Assembly (NCBI GenBank): GCA_002633005.1
Contig: NMRA01000160.1
Coordinates: 593,333-657,332, forward strand
DNA length: 64,000 nt
DNA from: Phoronis australis
Taxonomy: Eukaryota; Phoronida; Phoronidae
Reading direction: 5' to 3'
Below, one piece after another: positions 43,801 through 52,879 of the stretch. The translations under genes and the position numbers were made by a program. How positions within the stretch are numbered: the stretch's first letter is position 1; each line of letters begins with the position of its first letter. Below the pieces are notes generated by a model that saw only the letters and a list, made by a program, of their open reading frames with translations, did not search any database and had not been told where the DNA came from.

Positions 43801-46800
43801 ATCACGTCTCTTGGTCAGTTGCTGAACCAATGTTCTGTTGAGTGTCGAACTTTGTTCCGAGGATACGAACGGAACGGAATAAAGACGGTTAATAATGACA
43901 AGTGTCGTGTTTTCAACCAATTTTGCATATTGGTAAACTTCTACCCGAAGTAGTCTCTGTTAGGTACTGAGATAATTTCTGTCAACTATTTCTAGACTGT
44001 GATACCTTCATAATGACTTGGCTCAACTTTTATTCACTAATTGTGAAATGGGAGCGCAAGACCAAATTTCTGTCTAAAGTATTAAGTCACTTTCACAAAA
44101 CAGACCCCTGCACTCACCGAATAACACAACAAAAATGTCTGCTGGCATTCTATTCAGTCAAGGTCTTGTATTTCTTTTTGAAAAGGTGCACCATGACACG
44201 TAAGCACCATGACACGTAAGCACCATGACACGTAAGCACCATGACACGTAAGCACCATGACACGTAAGCACCATGACACGTAAGCACTATGACAAGTAAG
44301 CAGGAGAAAGCAAGATTTAAAACCCCAGGAACTGACAAGTGATGAGTAAAAAATCCAGCATAATGTTTGCTAATCTCAGATGGATCTCATTTTTGAAAGG
44401 GTGGGTAACTGGAAATATCCCACCACAAACCTGATTTTACAAAAAAGATCAGAACCAACTATGTTTTTTGAACTTGGAAATCACAGTGTTTGCAATTATT
44501 GAAAGTGAAAAATTTGAAGAACTACTATAACAATCAAAAAGCTAACACATCAGGATAATATGTCAGTAATAGTACTCACAAAAACTAAAATTCTTACAAA
44601 CTTGAAATCATACTTTTTGACACCGGTCTCTATGTTTTCAGGAGGGTTGCACATTGCCAGTCCTGTGCGGACCTTCTGCCAAGTATTTTAAATTTTAACT
44701 TTGTTTCCTTCAGCAATCAATTGTAGTAAATCCAGACACTGTCACAATCATTTAGTTTAGAACCGAACAGTGCCATTGACATTGCGCCAGTTAACTGAAA
44801 CCTATTCTTGATAAAGAGCTAATATACACTGATCAACACTGAAATTTTCTACAGTTACTATACCTACCCATTAAAAAACAGAGACGTCAAAATAGGCATC
44901 AGGTGATGGCATTATTTTACTTCCCGGTTTCAAACGACAGATGACAAAGAGATTTCTAACACAGATAGATATGCCAAATCACACAACTTTATTGTCGGTT
45001 TACAAGCACAATTGGTTTCAACAAGGCATGATATGTGCTGCCATCTGAGTTCACTATTTAATCAAAGTTGCATCTACATTCCAAATTCCTTCACACTGAA
45101 ACGAGAAACTGTCAGGCTTCATTTTGAGTCATGAAAAATTTGCACTGGTCGAAACGGTAGCAAAAAATTTTAAAAAGTTTACAAAAATTTGCCATAAGTA
45201 CTGAAACCAGTTGTTAACAACTCGTGAACACTTAGAAAAGCTTCAGTGGAAAAGATAGCGAAGCCATATCTGTGTGACTACAAAAGGTATAGTCATAATG
45301 CATACTCCTTATTTTGTAATTAAATATAAAAATTGCAAGCAAAACATTAACTAACCGTTTTGATATTATTTCAGGTTCGAAAATAACAAAAACCTTTGCC
45401 TATTCAAATGCTTGCATGCAAGGATTTTACTGACCCAACAAGTAAATACCGGTATTTTACAAGAATGTTTTAAGTCAAACAAGATTTTTTGTCTCCATTG
45501 GCTCTTGGAACCTGAAAATACTTGACCACTTACTAACTATGAACTTTAAGCTAGCTCCTTAGGTTTAGGAGTACATGCATTTATTTTGCTCTTAAACGTT
45601 CAATTGTATGGTTCAGCAACATGCTCGTTTACTGCGTTGATCCTGCACGCTTGCCCATCCAGCCTCATTCTAGAACCGGAAAGTCTTTAGTGTGAATAGA
45701 GTCTATGACCATTCAAGAATTTTGACCTGGATTCTGCAATTTTACACGGAATGTCGTACAAGTCAACCTCGCCAGGCTATTGGGCGTTTTGTGGGATTTT
45801 ATCAACAGCACTGCTATCGTTTTTCAAATGGACTGTGGGACAGCCGTCAGTTCGTAAACATGCGGTCACATCACAGGTAACTTGGTGATGTCAAAGCAAT
45901 CAAGACTAGCACTTGCCATCTATGTACACCAGAATTAGAAACATGGGTCGACCGCAGCCTGTCGTTTGATGTGAATACAAGAAAGCAGCCATCATGGAAA
46001 AATCAAAAGATTGAAAGCAAGTCAAAAATTGCACCAAATAAATACGTACACTCAGATAAGCAAGTCTTTTGTGTGAACATTCGAGAAGCACTTGCCGTCC
46101 GGTACCGAAGTGTTACAAATTTCAGTTAAATAGTAACTTGCAACTGGGTGTCCAGTTTTGGTCATCTATCACAATAATTTAAGAACACTGAAGGTACTAT
46201 AAACCTGTGTGACCTACAAAAACTTTTACTAATACCAATTACTGTAGCATTATAAATTTATTCTCATTTTGTTCTTTACTCAAACTATAAGTAATTCCGC
46301 ACTCACTGCTGGTTGATTTCAAGACAAGAGTCGCCAACCCCATTATAAATGGTTCATTGCATGCCAGCATCAGAAAACCAACTATTGTTAGGCTGGGTAT
46401 TAGTTTCTGTTGAATAGCCGTTTCCCATAATACTTTAACACACTCTCTGATTTGGAGTACGTACCAGTATTTACCCACAATGCTGTGCATCAGTAGGGCA
46501 CTTCTCCCACAGCTGTAAAATGCTACCATGTTAATCTCTATTAAACCTTAAAACTAAAATAAGTTTTGCATTTTCAATTGTGAAGACAATAACGTTTTAC
46601 TAATGCATACCCAGTTGCAATTGCAGACCGTGATTCCAAATTTGAAAATCTGAGCGAAGCGTGATAAAACGTTATATATACATGGCGCCTGGGCTTAGAA
46701 TGGTATTGACAGCCCTACATTTCAAAAACTAGATCAATCATTTTGTCTAACTCCCAGCAAATGAAAAATGATGATTGAATACCATTATTTTCTGTCAAAC

Positions 46801-48132
46801 ACAGTATTAATAACCAGATATTCAGCAGCATACACAAACTCGATTACAAAGCTAGTTAAGCACGTTCAACTTTTTTTGGGCGAATCTGAACCCATTTCTT
46901 GTAAAAGACGGCCCTTTTGAGTTTCCATTCACTGGGCTTATCACCAATACCATGATTTCTCGACTAAAAAGAACTGATATTTTTTTATAGCTTCTTTCAG
47001 TTTTGTGTCAGCACTCCAAAGCAATAAGGAAGTTGTGGCACTTTCGGGAACAATAAACCGATATCAAGCACAAGAACAGGACGATGGTACTTTGAAAGAG
47101 TAAATACGCCTGCGAGGAAAGCATTTATCTGGCCTTTCGTGTTTTCAGCATGCTTGTTGCAGGTACTGCTTTTTTCTTAGCAACCAGTCCACCAATTTCC
47201 AAAATTTTATTATTAACCAGTCATCAATGCCTAAAAGAACAATCGCATGCCACTAACCGTTATAAAAAGATCAAAATCAAATTTCATACTCAGTCTAGAA
47301 GTCATTTCATGGCTTATTGAGGACAGGCAGTTTGTTACTACTTCAAACCAGACTCAAAAGGCTTCAGGTCAGACTTGAAAGTTCAAGATGAAGAGATGAC
47401 GGATTTGTCAAGAGCAATTATTGTAACAGATATGTGACAAAGAGGCAATAGTGCTGTTTTGGAAGGATAACTATGCCTGGGAACAAGACAGTTGTTTTAA
47501 GCACAAGAACATGGCTTACAGTTACACTGACTATAGTCGCTTTCACCTGTATCAGTAAACCGATTAAGTTCTGCACATCAGGAGAAAAAATGGAAAGGAA
47601 ATTATGTTCATGCCTCTGCAGTGAACATCACTTTGACACATATCACATGAGAGGTGACATATCCTTTGTACTGGGATACCAATAACACCCACTCTGACTC
47701 TTAGGTTATTACTAAATTACCTATACGACGAGTATGACAAAGCAAAGGAAAATGTGGTGACTCACCAGTCACCTGCCTTTCAACCGGCTACCTGAATTTC
47801 CAGAAATTCGTTTGGTACAAGAACAGAACAAGAAATGTCAATCTCACCGAGCCGACAACTACACCCTCGTCACTTGCAGGACTTCCACTTCTCGGCACCT
47901 CTTCTACCCACGTGTCCGTCGCCGTGAGTGTGTACACCCGCCCCGTCTCGGCGCGGCCAGATGATGAGGATAACGTGGATATTCTGGCCGTTAAATCGGT
48001 GTTAGTCCACTTATCAGGGTCTTGATAAGAGTACTCGTCATTATCATCGTCACATATTGTTGCTGGACCACTATAATCTGGCTTCGGTGGAGCAGGTGGT
48101 CCTTTTTTTCGACCAAAAAGATGTTTGATCAT
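28703..48132 (-). CDS. SHB: SHB-family SH2 adaptor protein (SHB/SHD/SHE/SHF type), complete eight-exon gene
   Basis: Seen: exons 47848-48132, 38132-38249, 36670-36903, 35279-35934, 34230-34380, 32507-32720, 31783-31902 and 28703-28886, phases 0,1,1,0,1,2,2; 1,962 nt, 653 residues. N-terminal [16 protein letters not shown] is the conserved SHB-type PxxP/PDY motif. [10 protein letters not shown] (100-109) and YTEPYDEE match SHB EDYSDPFDAK and [16 protein letters not shown] (178-187), NYEDPWDL and [10 protein letters not shown] repeat the SHB EYDQPWEW motif. [10 protein letters not shown] precedes the SH2 domain (554-~648: [21 protein letters not shown] with invariant Arg579, [25 protein letters not shown]). 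Known: these cytosolic adaptors link receptor tyrosine kinases to downstream effectors through SH2, pTyr and SH3-binding motifs. Odd: two YVNI sites and an octapeptide proline repeat in exon 4. Probably the single invertebrate pro-orthologue. Confidence 0.93.
28934..30470 (-). mobile_element. Second full copy of the Helitron-like periodic element (SHB-like intron 7)
   Basis: The inverse of 18982-20768. It begins with ACAAGAGCAACGCAGAGCGTT and ends with the perfect hairpin GCACCCACAT-AAAAT-ATGTGGGTGC (30436-30460), followed by ATAAAAAGCAG. CTAGTGGC-type phrases (in inverse, GCCACTAG and GGCGCCAC) recur along it. It is interrupted by a 282-bp G/C-edged element at 29298-29579. Relative to its host gene it lies in sense orientation, as in TM6SF. 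Confidence 0.65.
29298..29579. mobile_element. Poly-G/poly-C-edged MITE nested in the periodic element
   Basis: It starts CAGTGGTGAATTTTGGGGGG and ends CCATGATCC-inverse type CATGGATCCGCCCCTG. It splits a GGGCGCAAAAA..AAACTGCCACTG unit that is continuous in the neighbouring unit at ~30013-30055, which shows it inserted later. A-rich flanks on both sides may be the target duplication. Confidence 0.65.
30471..31782. other. Remainder of SHB-like intron 7
   Basis: AT-rich intronic DNA; no exon or repeat recognised. A plus-strand frame at 31401-31601 has no conserved content. Confidence 0.45.
31783..31902 (-). CDS. SHB: SHB-like exon 7 (SH2 domain, N-terminal half)
   Basis: 120 nt, acceptor CCATTTCAG, donor AA|GTAGGT (reading on would meet TAG, so this donor is required). 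It encodes [23 protein letters not shown] with the phosphotyrosine-binding Arg579, and DFSLSL. Confidence 0.92.
32507..32720 (-). CDS. SHB: SHB-like exon 6 (linker before SH2)
   Basis: 214 nt, acceptor AAATATTTTACAG, donor AG|GTATAA. A Ser/Arg-rich linker followed by [20 protein letters not shown], the conserved lead-in to the SH2 domain. Confidence 0.88.
32721..34127. other. SHB-like intron 5 (main part)
   Basis: It contains a 193-codon plus-strand frame (33364-33945), antisense to the gene, without an ATG near its start and without recognisable domains; treated as chance. No repeat is identified. Confidence 0.4.
34128..34260 (-). repeat. Triplicated exon 5 / donor junction, ~42-bp step
   Basis: Minus-strand AAGAAACTTCAAATGTCTTCAG plus the start of the intron is repeated: TGAAGACATTTGAAGTTTCTTGG (34231 onward, the real exon end), AGAAGACATTTGAAGTTTTTGA (34190 onward) and TGAGGACATTTGAAGTTTCTTGG (34148 onward). 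Only the first copy keeps a GTAAGT donor; the others read GTTAGG and GTTGGG. Confidence 0.75.
34230..34380 (-). CDS. SHB: SHB-like exon 5 ([10 protein letters not shown])
   Basis: 151 nt, acceptor CTATTTGTAG, donor G|GTAAGT. It encodes [20 protein letters not shown], a second or third version of the family Y..PW motif. Confidence 0.9.
34391..35278. other. SHB-like intron 4
   Basis: It holds R2 repeat copy 3 at its 3'-proximal side (35098-35250). Otherwise AT-rich with nothing recognised. Confidence 0.45.
35098..35250 (+). repeat. Dispersed repeat R2, copy 3
   Basis: GGGGACCTTAGAAAAATGTCCA, CATTTGACAAAATTTGG and ATATCATATCTCAGAAATGGC match the left part of the R2 copies at 17125 and 21475. 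It lies within SHB-like intron 4. Confidence 0.5.
35279..35934 (-). CDS. SHB: SHB-like exon 4 (YVNI sites, Pro repeat)
   Basis: 656 nt, acceptor TTTTCATTTTCAG, donor CAG|GTAGGT. It encodes an acidic N-part, LPGYVNIG and LYVNIHG (Tyr249, Tyr267), [12 protein letters not shown] with a short helical charged stretch, then four PPGMAIPK-type octapeptides (351-382) and a Ser-rich end. Confidence 0.9.
35426..35521 (-). repeat. Coding tandem repeat: four proline-rich octapeptides
   Basis: Residues 351-382 read [32 protein letters not shown]. At the DNA level this is a 24-bp step. It adds a flexible proline-rich segment that could bind SH3 or WW domains; not a known feature of vertebrate SHB as far as I recall. 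Confidence 0.85.
36180..36780 (-). repeat. Degenerate ~90-bp repeats spanning the exon 3 / intron 3 junction
   Basis: The plus-strand phrase TGACTGCTGTAGCCTC occurs in the exon (near 36713) and in the intron (near 36622). A diverged copy, TGATTGCTGAAGCCCC, followed by CCTTGGTCTT as in the exon, lies near 36249. CTTTACTTACCAG.CTCC.CC, the donor junction, is present at 36660 and 36570. Part of the coding sequence therefore shares ancestry with this array. Confidence 0.7.
36309..36470. repeat. 22-bp minisatellite with assembly gap
   Basis: The unit ACCCCACTCTGCACCCTTCCTA is repeated at least four times on the right of the gap and once, diverged, on its left. N run 36330-36382. Copy number cannot be known. 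Confidence 0.8.
36670..36903 (-). CDS. SHB: SHB-like exon 3 ([10 protein letters not shown])
   Basis: 234 nt, acceptor GCCCTGTCAG, donor G|GTAAGT. It encodes [12 protein letters not shown] and [15 protein letters not shown], then [20 protein letters not shown]. The last part belongs to a ~90-bp repeat that continues into the intron. Confidence 0.9.
36904..38131. other. SHB-like intron 2
   Basis: Apart from the low-complexity tract and two copies of GCACTGATTTCCATGT (near 37300 and 37580), no structure is recognised. Confidence 0.45.
37430..37520. repeat. AT-rich low-complexity (AATTAAA-type) tract
   Basis: Irregular runs of CAATTAAAT / CCAATTAAAA. Intronic. Confidence 0.6.
38132..38249 (-). 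CDS. SHB: SHB-like exon 2 (EDYSDP motif)
   Basis: 118 nt, acceptor TATTTGGGTTGTAG, donor G|GTAAGA. It encodes [12 protein letters not shown] and [13 protein letters not shown], the tyrosine motifs that define the SHB family. Too short to stand out as a frame on its own, but confident by motif. Confidence 0.88.
41890..42035 (+). mobile_element. Polyadenylated retroposon 3' end
   Basis: GTATACCTGATGCACTGTAC, TATTGAACTATGGGCCGGAGG, then AATAAA (42012-42017) and an A run at 42027-42035. This looks like the 5'-truncated 3' end of a LINE-type or other retroposed RNA, inserted antisense to the SHB-like gene. Confidence 0.5.
43543..43880 (+). repeat. Repeat R3, copy 1
   Basis: Shares GAAGCCTGTTTTGAATGAG, CTTGTTTGCGTGACTTT, TGTTACCCCCCCC, TTCATTTGTCATTCTTTG and GAGAATGAAACAAGTATG with 52160-52490, over more than 300 bp. 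A frame through the second half reads [28 protein letters not shown] in both copies, but the C run shifts frame between halves. Confidence 0.65.
44189..44300. repeat. 16-bp minisatellite, seven copies
   Basis: The unit CACCATGACACGTAAG is repeated seven times over 112 bp. The last copy is diverged (CACTATGACAAGTAAG). Intronic. Confidence 0.92.
47848..48132 (-). CDS. SHB: SHB-like exon 1 (start codon, PxxP motif)
   Basis: 285 nt, phase 0, donor [29 protein letters not shown]: a basic start followed by an SH3-binding type proline motif and PDYSGPATI, as in SHB. It is followed by acidic [15 protein letters not shown] and a Ser/Thr-rich tail. Confidence 0.85.
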
Positions 48133-48455
48133 CTGGTCTTTCTGTTCAAGGTTTTGCTTACTTCCTCATTGTAGATCCGCAGAGTGGAACATGAAGTGTT
48201 TTCATTGGCTCTTTCTGTTGTTTGTAAAACTGCCAAAAGGTGGGGTAAGGGAGATAACATAAATTCTTCTTGGTGAACAGAGCGCTTTCGGTCGGCTGAC
48301 TCAGGGGTTTCAGAACAGTGTGATGCCCCTTACTCAGAGGGAAACTGGTTCTCAAAATGGGAGAAGTATGTAAGCGACTATTACCCTTGATCTGAATTCT
48401 GTAACTAAGGCCGGGCATGGGTGAAAATTTTTCAGTGAAATGACGTCCGGTGTTA
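48133..48455 (-). promoter_or_regulatory. Upstream region of the SHB-like start codon
   Basis: The 5' UTR and promoter of the SHB-like gene should lie here unless there is an upstream non-coding exon. No TATA box is evident. The 324 bp are bounded upstream by transposon sequence. Confidence 0.35.
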
Positions 48456-48628
48456 CAGTGGCGCCGCCAGAGGGGGGCCAAGGGGCCACGCCCCCCCACT
48501 AAAATTCTACCAGATAACATTTGACAGTTCGGGCGTGCGAACGTCTGACGGGCAAAATCCTGGCTAATACTCTGCACTGCCCCTCCCCCCCAACTCAAAA
48601 TCCTGGATCCGGCCCGCCCTGGCCCGCG
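48456..48628. mobile_element. Poly-G/poly-C-edged MITE upstream of the SHB-like gene
   Basis: CAGTGGCGCCGCCAGAGGGG at the left and CCTGGATCCGGCCCGCCCTG at the right, with a C run between. Same family as 9255 and 29298. Directly abutted by the larger inverted-repeat element. Confidence 0.6.
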
Positions 48629-49806
48629 GGTGTAGCATTAACTTCTACCGCGGGTAGTTTTTTCACGGGGTCTAAATTTAATGTGAAGAATTTTCAACTC
48701 TTGAAAAATGACCCCACGACCGTAGTTAGATCTCCTGTCATTCAGAACGGATCCCTCGCAACAGGGGGTTGGGATCATACGTAATACCCGAGGCAGGCGA
48801 TCTTTCAACGATTGTTGAGCCAAGAAGCCTTTGGTCGACAGGGGGGGCGCGCCAAGGAGTGGGTGGTATCGACCAGGGGGGCGGGGCAAGGAGCCTTTGT
48901 CGACCAGAAGAGGGGACACCAATTAAGGAGGTGTCAACGAGGGAGGTGCACCAAGGACTGCTGAGGTGTCAATCGACAACGCAGTGCGGATACTGAGGTA
49001 ATATGCATTCGTGAATGGGGAATGACGTGCGTGAGTGAAGAATTTTATCAGATGCTCGCTTGAATGGGCTTTTGGCAAGGGAAATCTACACGCCTTGTTT
49101 TTTCAGTGTATGCAATTAAGATAGAGAAAGTAACGGCCGGCGTGCAGGCCAGGAATATGAAGTGTGGGCCCTGAGCTGGTCTGTTCGCGAGCAAAGAATT
49201 CAGTCCGTGACTATTAGGCTTCGGAAGCTAAAACTGTGGTGCTGCCTCATGCGGTTGGATCGGAGAACTTATGAAATTTGAATCAGTGAGGGAAGAATTT
49301 AAAATGGCTCGGCAGAGCGGCGCCCGGTAAATCAGATTAACGGAAGTGGCGGGAGGGAAAGGAACGATTTGAAATAATGTGTGGGCCGGGAGCGGGGCTG
49401 ATCTCTTTGCGTGCAATAATTACACGGTGTGGGGATATTACAAAACAACGAAAAGTGCCTAGTGCTAGATCGGGGGACTTCAGATCTGTGAGAATGGAAT
49501 AGCGTGAGAGAATTTTTTTACGCAGGCAATTCCGAGCGATGCACTGGAAAGTAACTCAGTGTTCTTTGCTTTTTAACCTTAAAAAACCTGTTATTTATTT
49601 ATATGTGAAAAATTGATCTCACGCGGTCATTTTTTCACAGTAGTTCACATTAAATTTAGATCCCATTAGAAAGCGACCTGGGTTATTTAAATGACCCTGG
49701 ATCACTTTTTAGTATTAAAATATTAAAAAGTGGTCGTCCGGGGTCATTCAATAGTGAAAAAATAACCCGTGGGTAATTTTTCACGGGGTCATTAGTTAAT
49801 GCTACA
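48629..49806. mobile_element. 1.18-kb DNA element with long imperfect terminal inverted repeats and internal ~235-bp repeats
   Basis: The left end is GTGTAGCATTAACT.., with TTTTTTCACGGGGTC and TCTAAATTTAATGTGAA. The right end is the inverse, TTTTTCACGGGGTCA..AGTTAATGCTACAC, with TTCACATTAAATTTAGATC. The interior repeats GTGAGTGAAGAATTT-, GTGAGGGAAGAATTT- and GTGAGAGAATTTTT-type phrases near 49031, 49283 and 49505, and GTGTGGGCC.G twice. It encodes no protein I recognise; it is GC-richer than its surroundings. Confidence 0.65.
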
Positions 49807-50285
49807 CCAGCAATATTGACGTCCTGGCTGAAGTTTTTCAAGATACCGAAATTCAATGAAAACTTGAAGTTCCGAGCTCACTATACCGATACCAACGTGT
49901 AGATTTACTGATGGAATCATCAAATCCAAACTAGGACTAGACAACCGCCCAGCGAAGTAAACTAATGTGAGTACACAATAATAAGGCCGTCGTGACATAA
50001 TATATGTCTTTGAAATAAACTTAGGAAATATCAAAAATAATTTTGAATTCTATTTCGAGCACAAAGATAACACTCCAGGGTCAGGTGTACCAAAGTGCTT
50101 CGACGCTCACCGGCAGATACAGGGCAGGTAACTGACAAGTGATCCAAGAACAAATGGTTTGGACAACTGAATGAGTGCATGCTTCTACTACCAACTCAAT
50201 GGTTTGTCTGAACTCAGCTTAGCTGGACAGGCATAAAGTCGGTTTGTGCAGAAATGAATACTACTTTCTGTTAGCCACAGTTATA
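49807..50285. other. Intergenic, nothing recognised
   Basis: AT-rich sequence without coding or repeat signals that I can support. Confidence 0.4.
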
Positions 50286-50470
50286 CAGTGGCGGATCTAG
50301 GATATCACAAGGGGGGGCCCAACATCTTGTCCAGCTGTAACCATTTGCGCAAACCACGATTGTAGATGCGCATAGCACCGAATGGGGGGAGGTCGGGAGG
50401 GGGGTTTGCCCAGGAAATTTTTCTGTTTTTTCCTCTAAAAATTAAGCATTTTCCTTGATTTCTGATGTAT
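50286..50470. mobile_element. Poly-G/poly-C-edged element, left end
   Basis: CAGTGGCGGATCTAGGATAT followed by a G run, then GGGGGGAGGTCGGGAGGGG. A matching right end, C run then CTAAATCCGCCTATGG, occurs at 51296-51317 after an assembly gap, so the element may span about 1 kb and include the tRNA-like segment, or these may be two copies. Confidence 0.5.
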
Positions 50471-50514
50471 TATCCAAGAAAAAAAGGAAAAAGAAAACAC
50501 AGGAAAAATTGCAT

Positions 50515-50590
50515 CTTTCACAGACTCGAACTCACGACCTGGTTGATAGGACGCGCGTGCTTTGCCACTACACCACCACGATTTCACTAA
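50515..50590 (-). repeat. tRNA-like (SINE head) sequence
   Basis: The minus strand reads GGTGGTGTAGTGGCAAAGCAC (D-arm like, GTG..CAC stem) and GAGTTCGAGTC (T-arm loop). The anticodon stem does not pair, so it is a tRNA-derived retroposon head or decayed tRNA rather than a working gene. Confidence 0.5.
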
Positions 50591-51081
50591 CACAATGAAA
50601 CTAATAGACCTACTTGTTAATGGTCCTACTTCTTTTTGTTATGCTTATTACACGTTTTATATTTTGTGCAATCGGTTCTTAACAAATTTGTTGTATTTAA
50701 AATAGTCTTCAAATGCCCAAAAGACCAAATCCGTTTTTCGTGTTGGCAATAATGACGGGATTGCTTTGGAAATCGTCTTAAGTTAAGGTTTGACAAAGAG
50801 AGAATTAATGAGTTTCTGAGTGATTCACTAAGGCTTCGATTAAAATTCACATCTTACCAGCAGCTTCTGTTTTTTCATCGTCACTCAGGTTCCATTTTCT
50901 TTAAAAATGAAGTAAATTTTCTCCATTGCACAGTGGAGCAGACGATGGAAACGGGGTCGCAGTGCGCAGCGCCACTGCCGGTCGCCTGGGATATCGCGGG
51001 AGAGCTTATACTTAGCCATAGTTCCGTTACGAATGCGCCGTGTTCCGAATTTGACACTTGAAATTGGATCTGAGCCCCCCC

Positions 51082-51295
51082 NNNNNNNNNNNNNNNNNNN
51101 NNNNNNNNNNNNNNNNNNNNNNNNNNNNNNNNNNNNNNNNNNNNNNNNNNNNNNNNNNNNNNNNNNNNNNNNNNNNNNNNNNNNNNNNNNNNNNNNNNNN
51201 NNNNNNNNNNNNNNNNNNNNNNNNNNNNNNNNNNNNNNNNNNNNNNNNNNNNNNNNNNNNNNNNNNNNNNNNNNNNNNNNNNNNNNNNNNNNNNN
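51082..51295. other. Assembly gap
   Basis: A run of 214 N between C-rich flanks; probably a poly-G/poly-C element that failed to assemble. Confidence 0.95.
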
Positions 51296-52159
51296 CCCCC
51301 CCCCTAAATCCGCCTATGGTTATAGTGACGGATCGGTCACCGGCTAAATGACTCAAAAGCAGAGCCGACTAGCCTCTGCTCATACTGGCCGGCCGGCCAA
51401 CAATCGGATCATGAATTTCGATTATATAAAATCGGTCTCATAGTATTCCTTACCGTGATAGCCTAGCGAATTTTATTTTTGTTACAGGACAATGCGTACA
51501 TGTTCCATTTTCGATTTCGTAATTCGTTGGCCATGCACGGATATAACGAGAAGTCGATGATGGTTCCGACGTTCTTGTTAGAAACGGAAATAGAATCACA
51601 GTAATATTATGAGACTGTTTTTTTTAGAACAAACGGCATAGTTCGTTTTTTGTTAGCTAAACAAGGCACCGAAATACAGCTTTAATAAGTGTGCGCAATT
51701 TGCCAAGTCTGGGCCCATTGAGTTTTCGTGCAACAGTAGATATTTTACAAAACGTCATATCCAATAATTACCTCCAAGACGAACACGCATTTAAGAAAAT
51801 CATTAGGGATAATGTTAAAGTTTATAAGCCCGATGATTACCTAGATGTTATTATTTGTTAACGGAATAGGAAGACCTCCAACTTGGTCATGAAAAATAAC
51901 ATTTCTAAAGCGAAAGTCCGCCCCGTTGCCCAGTGTAGTGTTGTTGAGTTTGTTACTCTACTATGATGAACGAAGACCTGTCAAACTATGTTACATTGGT
52001 CAAGCTGATTGCAGTCTTTCCCGTCGGTTATCTATGGCATCTTAAAAATAGCGCCATAAAAAAGATCATTTTCTAAAATCACCCGTCAAGAAATTGTGGA
52101 AAACACGCCAATTCGGTACCGGGTACGTAGAGCACGATGTGCTACGATTGAAAGAATTG

Positions 52160-52490
52160 TAGTCCCTTTTGATTGCATTTGAGAAGCCTGTTTTGAATGA
52201 GCAGCAAACAGGGTCGCGCCGCACGCCACGCTACACTTGTTTGCGTGACTTTCCTGTTACCCCCCCCNCCTTCATTTGTCATTCTTTGAAGTATTTCACA
52301 CCTGCCGCGTCCCACTGTATATGTCTCCAGCTTATGCTCTGTGGTTGCATTACGGCGTCATTTTATTTCCACTTGAGAATGAAACAAGTATGGTACGAAT
52401 TATCGTGTACCTTTTAATCATGTTTCTTGGTCAGTTACTTCACCAATGTTTCTTTGAGTGTAGACTTTTATTCCAAGCATAAGAACGGAA
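52160..52490 (+). repeat. Repeat R3, copy 2
   Basis: Second copy of the repeat at 43543. It holds TGCGTGACTTTCCTGTTACCCC, an N inside the C run, and the same ENETSM..IVYLLI reading segment ending at a TAA. It is similar at both DNA and protein level, so ancient coding origin is possible but unproven. Confidence 0.65.
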
Positions 52491-52816
52491 CGAATACTCT
52501 GTTACAATGAAATGTTAAAACATTTCATTGTGACTGACATCGGGTGTCCCTTGATCACAAGATGCTGAGCCAAAGAGTTCCCAAGGTAATCCGTGTTATC
52601 GGGAAGGCATTACCAGGAAGGGACAACTGTTCTGGCGCATTTTAACGCGTTTTGGTACTACTTCCCTGCTGTTATGCAGAGGTGTTTTCGCAAACGTAGC
52701 AAATCAGTGATTGTTTACCTTTCACAATTTCCCCCAATAATCCGAAGTTTTGGGTTCTAAATGTTTGAAGGTATTGAGTAATGTTCGTGACAAGTAAAAT
52801 GACATGAGGTAGAAAA

Positions 52817-52879
52817 CCTTAGTTTCTGCCTGTTTAAATACGGTACGGCGTACCGTATTTAAACAGGCAGAAACTAAGG
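52817..52879. repeat. 63-bp perfect palindrome
   Basis: 31 bp (52817-52847), one G, then the exact 31-bp reverse complement (52849-52879). The centre is CGGTACG-G-CGTACCG. No similar sequence is seen elsewhere in the window. Confidence 0.95.

Larger units (their letters stand above)
38250..47847. other. SHB-like intron 1 (9.6 kb)
   Basis: No exon is recognised on either strand. It contains a retroposon tail at 41890-42035, repeat R3 at 43543-43880 and a 16-bp minisatellite at 44189-44300. The remainder is AT-rich with scattered degraded repeats; for example, TTTACCCACAATG-type phrases near 38360 and 46470 hint at one more family. Confidence 0.45.

Noticed and set aside
44189-44300. Short regular repeats, CRISPR-like at first sight
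   Set aside because: Units are contiguous 16-mers with no spacers, in an intron of an animal gene; a minisatellite.
48158-48598. 146-codon minus-strand frame upstream of SHB-like exon 1
   Set aside because: It runs through a G/C-edged transposon and lacks any conserved motif; not joined to exon 1, which has its own good ATG.
50521-50580. Possible minus-strand tRNA
   Set aside because: The D-arm and T-loop are recognisable, but the anticodon stem is unpaired and the acceptor ends do not match.
51027-51356. Open frames on both strands across the N run
   Set aside because: Artefact of undefined bases in the gap.
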